From Treponema sp. UBA7590 (GTDB taxonomy: Bacteria; Spirochaetota; Spirochaetia; Treponematales; Treponemataceae), in NCBI GenBank assembly GCA_002478955.1, contig DLKK01000046.1, positions 1-20,938 on the forward strand: a stretch of 20,938 bases of DNA, written 5' to 3'. Of this stretch, positions 14,856-20,938 are shown piece by piece. The first letter of the stretch is position 1. Every line of letters starts with the position of its first letter. The notes under the pieces are model-generated. The model saw only the letters and a list, made by a program, of their open reading frames with translations, was not told the DNA's origin and ran no database searches. The position numbers and the translations under genes are program-made.

Positions 14856-15646
14856 CGGAAGAATTGATTTCTGCCCTTAATCTTTACACATCGTTTTTTC
14901 TATTTTTGATTGCACTCTGCTTTGCATCTTTTATAGTAATTCTGCTGATTTTAATACGAAACATAAAAAACAGAAAATTTCTCAAAGAAAACCACGCTTT
15001 TATTTCGGAAATCATTCAAACCCAGGAAGAGGAACGAAGGCGCATAAGCCAGGAACTGCACGACACGATAAGCCAGAACATAAAAACCCTTTTGCTAAAA
15101 CAAAAAGAACTTGAAGCCACCTGTAAAGACGAAAAAATCTGCACGGAGATAGAAAAAATAATCAGCCTCGAAAAGCAAAATCAGACTGAGCTGCGCTCTA
15201 TCATTCAGAATTTGAATCTTCCTGTCCTAAAAGGCGCTCCTTTTAAAACGGTGATAAATGATTTGTGCGAGCAGTTCTCTTCTCAAAGCGGAATTTCCTG
15301 TTCATTTTTTGTTTCTTCCGATGTCCCTCTTGAAAAATTTTCAACCGAGCAGAGACACCACATTTTACGGATAATCCAGGAGGCGCTGAACAACGCAAAA
15401 ATTCACGCCAACTGCAGCGAGACAAGCGTTGTGATACGAAAAGAAAGTGACACAATCTGCATAATGATTTTTGACGACGGGCAGGGCTTTGATGTGAACA
15501 GCCGCAAAAACGCAGGAGGAACACACGGAGAAATTCATTTTGGAATGAGCGGAATGGAAATGCGGTCAAAACTTTTAGGCGGCACGCTCAACATAAAAAG
15601 CGACAAGGAAACTGGAACAGAAGTAAGAGTTGAAATTCCTGGGTGA
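14852..15646 (+). CDS. Sensor histidine kinase, NarL-partner (HisKA_3) type
   Basis: A 264-residue kinase anchored by one transmembrane segment (about 14-37, SFFLFLIALCFASFIVILLI) and no extracellular domain. The dimerisation helix carries the phosphorylated histidine H70 in ERRRISQELHDTISQNIKTL. The ATPase domain has the N box EALNNAKIHA (177-186), DDGQGFD (208-214) and GMSGMEMRSKLLGG (231-244), ending in the usual TGTEVRVEIP. It should autophosphorylate and pass phosphate to D63 of the regulator encoded two genes upstream. Because it has no sensor region of its own, it most likely takes its signal from the S-component-like protein whose gene it overlaps by 4 nt. Confidence 0.93.
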   Translation: MTEELISALNLYTSFFLFLIALCFASFIVILLILIRNIKNRKFLKENHAFISEIIQTQEEERRRISQELHDTISQNIKTLLLKQKELEATCKDEKICTEIEKIISLEKQNQTELRSIIQNLNLPVLKGAPFKTVINDLCEQFSSQSGISCSFFVSSDVPLEKFSTEQRHHILRIIQEALNNAKIHANCSETSVVIRKESDTICIMIFDDGQGFDVNSRKNAGGTHGEIHFGMSGMEMRSKLLGGTLNIKSDKETGTEVRVEIPG

Positions 15647-15662
15647 AAAAACAATTTTTTAC

Positions 15663-15691
15663 AAAAACATTGCCATGTAAGCGTGTTTTTT
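15663..15691 (+). terminator. Possible terminator of the two-component operon
   Basis: AAAAACA (15663-15669) can pair with TGTTTTT (15684-15690), with an inner GC/GC pair (15672-15673 with 15681-15682), and the hairpin ends in a run of six T. It begins 17 nt after the kinase stop. The stem is weak, so the call is tentative. Confidence 0.4.
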
Positions 15692-15708
15692 GGGGACTAC
15701 AGAAAAAA

Positions 15709-15837
15709 AACAAACTGCTCCGAACCGTGTTTGTTGAATGATTATTTTAATCATTTGAAAGTTAGATTTTTCAGGACTGAACTCCCGTTTTTTACAAGGC
15801 TCAACTCTCAATACAAAACAAAATCCTCCTTGTAAAA
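15709..15837 (+). other. Hairpin-rich leader upstream of the unidentified cluster
   Basis: Three perfect inverted repeats follow one another: AACAAAC (15709-15715) with GTTTGTT (15729-15735); AATGATTA (15737-15744) with TAATCATT (15748-15755); and TTTTACAAGG (15790-15799) with CCTTGTAAAA (15828-15837). No open frame of note is present. It may be a structured 5' leader, a small RNA or an operator region for the gene at 15901. No known RNA family is recognised. Confidence 0.4.
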
Positions 15838-15900
15838 TAATTTTCAAGTTTGAGTATTCGGGCTAAAAAAGTCGGCGGACAGTAAACGCGGAGGAAAAAG

Positions 15901-16971
15901 ATGGGTATTTTTAGCGGTGTTTTTGGAGAATCTAAAACGGAAATAAATGTCGTAAATGTCCAGGAGGATAAAAATGATCCTCAGGCCAGAAAGATTGCAG
16001 GAAATGCAGTAATGCAGTTTCTTGAAAGCAATGAATTTTCGGCAGCCAGCGAGGCTGCTCAAAAATATGCAAGAGCTTTCGGCGACGAGTTCATATATTT
16101 TTATCTTCCGGTTTCCAATTTCTTTAAGAAACTAAGAAATACAACTCAAGATATATATGATTTAGAAAATGGAGAAGATTTTAAATTCGGTGCTGATTTG
16201 GCTGAGGCTTCAAAAAAGATGCCATCCGATTTTGAGCTTACAGAGGAACAGGCACAACAGCTTGTAAATGCAATAAATAAACTTAAGAAGAATCAGAAAA
16301 ATGAGCACAAATCCATATATGACAAATACAAGCGTACAAAATCAAATAAGCAGCTTGACGAAATGAAACAAATAGAAAAACACTTGCTTGACGGCTGCTC
16401 CGCATTATTCGTCTATAAATGTGTGGCTGAAAACTTTGCATCTTACAAAGGTTTCAAAAATTTTCAAATTGGACTCGGACTTACAGAAAAAGATTTCGCA
16501 TTTCCAGGTCCTGACAAATCAGACGCATCTTCAAAATTTTCTTTTATGGAGAGTCTTTCAGAAATGCCAGATGCAAAAGGCTTGTTCGCTGTTTATAAAC
16601 TTATCTGCAGCTATCAGACTGAAAAGAAGAACACAGTTTCTGTTGGCGGCGGACTATGCTCTGCTTCAATCAATCTGAATAATGGATTTTTGTTTTTCGC
16701 AAAAAGCTGCAAAATTCGGCTTTCGTTCTCAGGAGAAAGAACACGTCTTTTTTCAATAAAAGGAAAAATCAATCTAAAAAAATATCCAGAGCTTTTAGAA
16801 AAAGCAAATTCCTTCAAACTTTGGAAGCCTATTGACGGAAAGCCTGAAATTAAGGTTGATTTTTCTTTTAGGAATGAAGAGTTCAAGCAAAAAATGGACG
16901 AAATCCCAGAAATAACAAAGACTATTGACGCTGAAAATGCAGAAATAAAAGCTGCCCTAACAGCAAAATAA
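15901..16971 (+). CDS. Unidentified 356-residue protein
   Basis: I do not recognise this family. ATG 15901 has a strong ribosome site (GGAGG, 7 nt upstream). The protein is soluble, with no signal peptide. It starts with a short Gly/Phe-rich segment (MGIFSGVFGES), followed by a helical part with the repeated-looking AAQKYARAFGDEF. A highly charged, probably coiled-coil stretch spans about 114-164 (EEQAQQLVNAINKLKKNQKN, then KQLDEMKQIEKHLLDG). From about 245 a beta-rich region follows (SVGGGLCSASINLNNGFLFF and LFSIKGKINLKKYPELL), and the tail is acidic. It is the first of three closely spaced genes (gap of 20 nt to the next). Base composition is AT-rich, consistent with transfer. Function unknown. 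Confidence 0.8.
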   Translation: MGIFSGVFGESKTEINVVNVQEDKNDPQARKIAGNAVMQFLESNEFSAASEAAQKYARAFGDEFIYFYLPVSNFFKKLRNTTQDIYDLENGEDFKFGADLAEASKKMPSDFELTEEQAQQLVNAINKLKKNQKNEHKSIYDKYKRTKSNKQLDEMKQIEKHLLDGCSALFVYKCVAENFASYKGFKNFQIGLGLTEKDFAFPGPDKSDASSKFSFMESLSEMPDAKGLFAVYKLICSYQTEKKNTVSVGGGLCSASINLNNGFLFFAKSCKIRLSFSGERTRLFSIKGKINLKKYPELLEKANSFKLWKPIDGKPEIKVDFSFRNEEFKQKMDEIPEITKTIDAENAEIKAALTAK

Positions 16972-16991
16972 GTCAGGACGGAAAACAAGTC

Positions 16992-17474
16992 ATGGCTTGG
17001 ACTGGACATTTTGTTGAAACAAATTACGAGGAACGTGCAGAATTTTTATATCACTTTTTAAAAATGCATGAAATCTGTACAAAAGACACAGAGAAAGCCT
17101 TTTCAGACACACTCAAGTTTATTCTTGGCGGAATGATGATTAGGAAAGAGCCTCGTTATATTTCAGAAGGTGTTCAAGCATCTGAAAATGATTCCACAGA
17201 CGAGCACACAATTCCTTGCAAAGTTTTGACAGATTATCTGATGGGAAAAATAAAAAACAGGAATACGTTTCCTACAAAAGAATTTCTTTCAGAATTCATA
17301 GAAAAACTTTCAGGAATTGGAAAAATCACGAAAGCAGAAAATAATAAATTAAGCAGAATCGGACTAAAACAAAAGTTGCCAGAAAAAATTACGCTTGATG
17401 ATATTATTACTGGCTCTGTGAACCATGCGGTTCGTTATGAAAAAGCAGGAATAGTTTTCTTTGAAAAAAATTGA
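16992..17474 (+). CDS. Unidentified 160-residue protein
   Basis: I do not recognise this family. It is a soluble, mixed-charge protein, mostly helical by eye (YEERAEFLYHFLKMHEICTK, then KAFSDTLKFILGGMM), with a second helical part (LTDYLMGKIKNRNTFPTKEF). No catalytic motif, signal peptide or membrane segment is visible. ATG 16992 lies 20 nt after the previous stop; AGGACGG, about 15 nt upstream, is the only ribosome-site candidate. Close spacing with the genes on both sides (20 and 23 nt) indicates one transcript and suggests that the products act together. Confidence 0.78.
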   Translation: MAWTGHFVETNYEERAEFLYHFLKMHEICTKDTEKAFSDTLKFILGGMMIRKEPRYISEGVQASENDSTDEHTIPCKVLTDYLMGKIKNRNTFPTKEFLSEFIEKLSGIGKITKAENNKLSRIGLKQKLPEKITLDDIITGSVNHAVRYEKAGIVFFEKN

Positions 17475-17497
17475 AATTTCACGAGGAGATAAATAAT

Positions 17498-17716
17498 ATG
17501 TCTGATTCAATTATAAAATTAATTATTTGTGCTTTTGGGGGACTTCTTGCCAGTGAAGGAGTTGTAAGACTTATCGGAAAATTCAAGTACGGCATTTGGG
17601 CAGCAATTTTGCCACCAGCGACTTGGCTCGAAATTATAAAAAAATATTTCGTACTATTACTGATTGTATTCTTTACGGTAACTTTTGCGCTTTTCTTTTC
17701 AGGCATCATCAATTAA
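17498..17716 (+). CDS. Small two-helix membrane protein
   Basis: A 72-residue protein with two hydrophobic segments: IIKLIICAFGGLLASEGVVR near the N-terminus and FVLLLIVFFTVTFALFFSGI at the C-terminus, joined by a short loop with aromatic and basic residues (GKFKYGIWAAILPPATWLEI). I chose ATG 17498 because GAGGAG lies about 10 nt in front. An in-frame TTG at 17471 would overlap the previous gene and leave the ribosome site inside the coding region. The layout resembles small membrane anchors or holin-like proteins, but there is no sequence evidence for lysis. It is the last of the three closely spaced unidentified genes. Confidence 0.75.
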   Translation: MSDSIIKLIICAFGGLLASEGVVRLIGKFKYGIWAAILPPATWLEIIKKYFVLLLIVFFTVTFALFFSGIIN

Positions 17717-17797
17717 CAAGCTGAAATCTACGCAAAGATTTATTTTGCAATCCTGAAACTGAACTTTTTATCTTGACTTTTTATGGGAGTAAAATAA

Positions 17798-18829
17798 ATG
17801 AGAAAGATTACAATTTTTTTATTTCTGCTTTGTATCGCGATAAATATATCTTTTGCTGATTCAGAGTCGGATTTTGAATTTACTTCATATACTGATAAAA
17901 AAATCGGGAAGTACATACAAATTACAAAGTATATTGGCAATAACGCAAAATGTGAGATTCCCGAAAAAATTGGAAATTATCCTGTCTTGGAAATTTATTG
18001 CGGAGATTCTTTGTTTGCCCCAAAAAACAAAATCACAGAACTGGAACTTCCGAGTTCGCTTAAAAAAATTGGGAATAACACTTTTAAAAATCAAAATATA
18101 AAAACAGTAACAATTCCCCCTTTCTTAGAAACAATTGGAAGAGAAGCTTTTGCGGATTGTGGAATACAAAATCTGATTGTCCTGCCGAGAACTAAAAATT
18201 TGAGATTTAAGGCAGGCGCGTTTAAGAACAATCATCTTACAAAATTAGATTTTCCTTCGAATGTCGATTATATTTTTGAAAACGGAGAGGGTCTTTCTGC
18301 CCATACCTGGGGAATTCCTGATGCTAGTATTCCGACCTATCCAAATCCTGTATTCAGCGGAAATGATTTTGAAAGCTTTGTCATTGAACCAAATTGGTAC
18401 TCAGAGCCAATCATTAATTTTGGAAACACCTGGAGAAACTACAGCGGCGCAATTGACTATGAAGACTGGAGAGGAAAACTTCAGAAAGTTGTTTACAAAC
18501 CTGGCTGCAGAAGTTTATCCGTGATTGCAAGCAAAACTGTAAAAAGCATCTCAATTCCAAAAAGCATCGGCATTGGTGAAAACGGTAAACCTCTCAAACA
18601 ATATCATGGAGCGGAATGGTGCACACCAAATATGACAATTGATGGAATAAAATATGAAAAAGGAATTAAGACTCATATATGCGCAAGATTAAAGGAAAAA
18701 ATCACATCTTTACAGAAATTAAACTTGGAAGATGACGGCATAGCAGTCTATGAAGTTCCAGATAATGCATATTGGTATTTTGGTGAACACGGGGAACCTG
18801 TAGGGGCTTATACTGACAGTCGAAAATAG
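17798..18829 (+). CDS. Secreted BspA-type leucine-rich repeat protein
   Basis: A 343-residue protein with a clear signal peptide (MRKITIFLFLLCIAINISFA, cleavage after A20). From about 50 to 180 it carries LRR_5/BspA-like repeats: ITELELPSSLKKIGNNTF, IKTVTIPPFLETIGREAFAD and LTKLDFPSNV, where a leucine/isoleucine strand is followed by P-x-x-L-x-x-I-G-x-x-x-F. Such proteins are surface or periplasmic and bind host or bacterial proteins in oral and gut spirochaetes and Bacteroidetes. The second half has no repeats and is rich in Trp and Tyr (WRNYSGAIDYEDWRGKLQKV). ATG 17798 has GGGAG 9 nt upstream. The 81-nt gap to the previous gene leaves open whether it belongs to that operon. Confidence 0.88.
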   Translation: MRKITIFLFLLCIAINISFADSESDFEFTSYTDKKIGKYIQITKYIGNNAKCEIPEKIGNYPVLEIYCGDSLFAPKNKITELELPSSLKKIGNNTFKNQNIKTVTIPPFLETIGREAFADCGIQNLIVLPRTKNLRFKAGAFKNNHLTKLDFPSNVDYIFENGEGLSAHTWGIPDASIPTYPNPVFSGNDFESFVIEPNWYSEPIINFGNTWRNYSGAIDYEDWRGKLQKVVYKPGCRSLSVIASKTVKSISIPKSIGIGENGKPLKQYHGAEWCTPNMTIDGIKYEKGIKTHICARLKEKITSLQKLNLEDDGIAVYEVPDNAYWYFGEHGEPVGAYTDSRK

Positions 18830-18847
18830 CGAAAAGGAAAAACTTAT

Positions 18848-18972
18848 ACGGCAAAAACCCGACCAATGCACGATTGAAAAATTCGGTGGATAAAACATGG
18901 AATAAAGAACTGGATTCTATCTTATTCCATCTGGCTTTATTGGAAAAAAGCAAGGGAGAATGTTAAAAATCA
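18848..18972 (+). pseudogene. Decayed fragment resembling the start of the response-regulator gene
   Basis: GGAATAAAGAACTGGATTC (18899-18917), continuing as TATCTTATTC, matches 13648-13675 of the response-regulator gene with only two substitutions over that stretch; frame-wise it reads GIKNWILSYS against GIKNWIQSYS. Weaker matches flank it in the right order: ACGGCAAAAA at 18848 corresponds to the regulator's ATGGCAAAAA, with the start codon changed, and GGGAG-AATGT at 18954 corresponds to GGGAGGAATGT. An in-frame stop and small indels interrupt it. It ends inside the 3' end of the ATPase gene. It is most likely the remnant of a second, related two-component gene. Confidence 0.55.
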
Positions 18973-20285
18973 AAATTAAGTAGAAAATCAAATAAATCTA
19001 CTGTAACAATGCCTTTTTCATCGACAGAAGATTTCAGATTGTTTTTTGTAATTACGATTTTCTTAAAGGAATCGCCTATGTTGTAAAGTGATTTTTTTTC
19101 CTGAATCTCTTTTTCCGCCGAATCCATGCTAAGAGCTGATTGGATGTAAAATTTTTGGTTTCCAGAATTGGCTATAAAATCCACTTCAAGCTGCTTTTGC
19201 GCATAGATATTTTTTCCGTTGGCATCACTGCGTTCTGTTTTTTCATTTATGTTCACCTCGCCCACATCAACCAAAAAGCCCCGGTAGCGAAGCTCGTTAT
19301 ATAAAATGTTTTCCATGATGTGAGTTTCTTCAATCTGACGGAAATTCAGTCTTGCGTTACGGACTCCCATATCTTCAAAATAAATTTTAAATGGAGAGGA
19401 AATATATTTCTTTCCTTTTATATTGAATTTTTTTGCCTTTGAAACTAAAAAAGCGTCTTCAAAATATCCGATAAAAGTTGTTATCGTGCTGTCAGTAATT
19501 TCCTTCTTTGTGAGCGTTTTAAAAGTATTGGCAAGCTTTAAAGCATTTACAGGCGAGCCAATCATAGAAGAAAGCATGTCAAACGTTTCTGCAAGCTCAG
19601 ACTGCTTTCTGATTCCGTTGTGTTCAATTATGTCTTTTAGATATGTTTCCTCGCACAAATTGTTCAAATAAGAAAAACGTTCCTCATCAGTTTTCATCAA
19701 AGCGACCAAAGGAATTCCGCCTGTCACAATATAGGATTTCCATGCCTCCTCTGGTTTTAACTGCAAGCCTTCGCAATATTCAGAAAAACTCAAAGGCAAA
19801 ATATGAACCTCCGAGCCGCGTCCTTTGAATTCCGTAATAATATCAGATGAAAGAAATTTTGAGTTTGAACCGGTTACATAAATATCAAAATTTTCATGCC
19901 GCAAAAAACTGTTTAATGTTCCGACAAAATTTTCAAGCAGCTGAACTTCATCCAAAAGCAGATAAAAACTGTCACATTCATTTGTTTTTTCTTTTATGAA
20001 CGCACGGAATTTTTTGGCATTTACTAAATAAGTTCCGTTTTTCTGCATAAGACGGGTTTCTTCTTCTGGAAAAAATGAATCAAGCAAATCTATGTTCTCG
20101 TCAGAATCAAAGGCAAATTTGATAATTTGATTTTCGGAAACTCCCTTGTTTTTAAGATATTCACAGAAAATCCTGTTCATTAAATAAGACTTGCCTGCAC
20201 GCCTTGCTCCTGTGATTATTTTTATAAGGCCGTTCTTTTCACGGACAATCAAACGTTTGAGATAAATATCACGTTTAAAACTCAT
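18963..20285 (-). CDS. AAA+ ATPase, DUF4143-type family
   Basis: A 440-residue cytoplasmic ATPase. Walker A is GARRAGKS (26-33), Walker B LLLDEVQ (109-115), and the sensor strand IYVTGSNSKFLSS is at about 135-147. LPLSFSEYCEG and VTGGIPLVAL are the usual middle motifs. The C-terminal domain has LEVDFIA followed by KFYIQSAL, the form in this subgroup, where the nuclease-like E-x-K is not kept. The length is normal and the gene appears intact. ATG 20285 has a proper ribosome site (GGAAG, 7-8 nt away), unlike the other two ATPase genes here. Its 3' end cuts into the response-regulator-like fragment. The role is not established. Confidence 0.88.
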   Translation of the reverse strand: MSFKRDIYLKRLIVREKNGLIKIITGARRAGKSYLMNRIFCEYLKNKGVSENQIIKFAFDSDENIDLLDSFFPEEETRLMQKNGTYLVNAKKFRAFIKEKTNECDSFYLLLDEVQLLENFVGTLNSFLRHENFDIYVTGSNSKFLSSDIITEFKGRGSEVHILPLSFSEYCEGLQLKPEEAWKSYIVTGGIPLVALMKTDEERFSYLNNLCEETYLKDIIEHNGIRKQSELAETFDMLSSMIGSPVNALKLANTFKTLTKKEITDSTITTFIGYFEDAFLVSKAKKFNIKGKKYISSPFKIYFEDMGVRNARLNFRQIEETHIMENILYNELRYRGFLVDVGEVNINEKTERSDANGKNIYAQKQLEVDFIANSGNQKFYIQSALSMDSAEKEIQEKKSLYNIGDSFKKIVITKNNLKSSVDEKGIVTVDLFDFLLNFDF

Positions 20286-20316
20286 TTTTCTTCCTTCTAA
20301 TGTTATTGCAAAAATT

Positions 20317-20352
20317 CCAAAGTCTTTGGCTAATTTCTAATAGGAATTTAGC
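20317..20352. promoter_or_regulatory. Two palindromes upstream of the minus-strand ATPase
   Basis: CCAAAG-T-CTTTGG (20317-20329) is a perfect inverted repeat. GCTAATTTC (20329-20337) faces GAATTTAGC (20344-20352) with one mismatch. Both lie 32-67 bp upstream of the ATG at 20285, where operators would be expected. The second could also form a plus-strand hairpin before a T-run (20358-20366), but no plus-strand gene ends here. Confidence 0.4.
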
Positions 20353-20375
20353 AAAATTTTTTTTTCCATTCAAGT

Positions 20376-20429
20376 GCAATCGGCGGCAGCTTCTACGAAT
20401 ACGGCGGAAAAGCAAGAATCTTTTCTTAA
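20376..20429 (+). pseudogene. Possible C-terminal gene remnant
   Basis: A GC-richer island in an AT-rich gap reads AIGGSFYEYGGKARIFS followed by a stop. It has no start codon and no upstream coding continuation, and looks like the tail of a lost gene. The source gene is not recognised. Confidence 0.25.
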
Positions 20430-20460
20430 TCAAAACTTTCCACTATACCTGAAACTTTTA

Positions 20461-20489
20461 TTGAATTTTAAAACTTTTTCGGTTATACT
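20461..20489 (+). promoter_or_regulatory. Promoter of the right-edge ATPase, near-leaderless, with repeated motif
   Basis: -35 TTGAAT (20461-20466), a 17-bp spacer, -10 TATACT (20484-20489). The predicted +1 is near 20496, two bases before the ATG at 20498. The 12-mer TATACTAGAAAC (20484-20495) repeats TATACCTGAAAC (20444-20455) with two mismatches: one copy sits on the -10, the other just upstream of the -35. Confidence 0.62.
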
Positions 20490-20497
20490 AGAAACAA

Positions 20498-20938
20498 ATG
20501 AAACAGATTGCGCTGGACAGATTCGGAACTGACGAAATAATTTCTCTTTACAAGGACAAGCCCGTAATAAAAGTGCTTCAGGGAATAAGGCGGTCGGGAA
20601 AGTCGTTCATGCTCGAGCTTCTTTCACGGAAGATTATGGAAAAAGGCGCGGCGGAAAACCAGATTCTTCTATTAAATATGGAAGATTTTGAGAATGCGGA
20701 ATTTTTGGATTCAAAAAAACTCTACGACTTTATAAAATCAAAAAGCGAGGCGGTCGGCGGAAAAAAGCTCTATCTTTTTCTGGACAAGATTCAGGAGGTC
20801 AGCGGTTGGGAAAAACTTGTGAACTCGCTCTACTCTTCCGCCACGATTGACGCTGACATCTACATAACCGGAAGCAACGCGAATCTTCTTTCTTCCGAGC
20901 TTGCAACTTACCTGAGCGGTCGCTATGTCCTGATTCAC
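20498..20938 (+). CDS. AAA+ ATPase, DUF4143-type family, 3' end beyond window
   Basis: The frame is open from ATG 20498 to the window edge (147 codons). Walker A is GIRRSGKS (29-36), and the sensor region IYITGSNANLLSSEL is present, as in the 18963-20285 protein. The Walker B strand reads LYLFLDKIQEV (D96-K97), where relatives have LDEIQEV. The Glu that activates water for ATP hydrolysis is therefore Lys, a change that needs only GAG to AAG. If the sequence is right, this copy may bind but not hydrolyse ATP. The rest of the protein cannot be seen. It is divergent from the other ATPase; the gap is 212 bp. Confidence 0.85.
   Translation, partial: MKQIALDRFGTDEIISLYKDKPVIKVLQGIRRSGKSFMLELLSRKIMEKGAAENQILLLNMEDFENAEFLDSKKLYDFIKSKSEAVGGKKLYLFLDKIQEVSGWEKLVNSLYSSATIDADIYITGSNANLLSSELATYLSGRYVLIH

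Noticed and set aside
17471..17497. TTG at 17471 as start of the small membrane protein
   Set aside because: It overlaps the previous gene's end and puts the GAGGAG ribosome site inside the coding region. ATG 17498 fits better.
16992..17716. The 160- and 72-residue genes as a phage lysis pair (endolysin and holin)
   Set aside because: The 160-residue product has no lysozyme, amidase or peptidase motif, and there are no phage genes nearby.
18886..18966. A 26-codon frame starting at GTG 18886 as a real small gene
   Set aside because: It has no ribosome site, and the DNA is better explained as the response-regulator fragment read in another frame.

Overview
The window looks like an accessory (variable) region of a low-to-moderate GC host-associated bacterium. 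A gut, rumen or oral Treponema-like spirochaete is my best guess. It rests on gene content (a BspA-type leucine-rich repeat surface protein, several DUF4143-type ATPases, a eukaryote-like Ser/Thr kinase next to a TPR-like protein, a relaxed spirochaete-style lipobox) and on overall composition. I cannot confirm it without a search. I found no rRNA, tRNA, CRISPR array or transposase.

Layout. 1-2130 (minus): a Ser/Thr protein kinase with a TTG start and an extended -10 promoter, followed 2 nt later by a helical TPR-like protein that runs off the left edge. 2212-7117 (minus): a complete type III restriction-modification operon, mod then res, 1 nt apart. 7244-7558 (plus): a divergent XRE regulator. 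7768-9058 (minus): a putative toxin-antitoxin pair, a DUF3990 (ADP-ribosyltransferase-like) protein followed by an overlapping HTH protein. Two unrelated clusters of short perfect inverted repeats bracket the pair (7647-7728 and 9131-9319). 9392-9949 (plus): a Blc-type lipocalin. 9966-11180 (minus): a membrane acyltransferase, divergent from a small XRE regulator (11314-11661) whose leader is a degenerate 29-bp repeat present three times.

11713-13014 (minus): a DUF4143-type ATPase. 13172-13408: the broken N-terminus of an AlbA_2-type protein. 13600-15646 (plus): a translationally coupled three-gene operon of a LuxR/NarL-type response regulator, an ECF S-component-like membrane protein and a histidine kinase with almost no sensor region of its own. 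15647-15900: a hairpin-rich gap. 15901-17716: three genes I cannot identify, then a secreted BspA-type LRR protein (17798-18829). 18848-18972: a decayed fragment that resembles the start of the response-regulator gene at 13600. 18963-20285 (minus) and 20498-20938 (plus, cut by the edge): two more ATPases of the AAA/DUF4143 type, the second with Lys in place of the Walker B Glu.

The main themes are genome defence and addiction (type III R-M, toxin-antitoxin), repeated small autoregulatory-looking operators, and signalling. Four genes (9058, 13014, 13600, 20498) have a recognisable -10 box placed so that transcription would begin 0-3 nt before the start codon, with no Shine-Dalgarno sequence; they look leaderless. 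The most original candidates are the S-component/two-component operon with a palindrome centred at -41.5, the unidentified 15901-17716 cluster, and the repeat clusters around the toxin-antitoxin pair.
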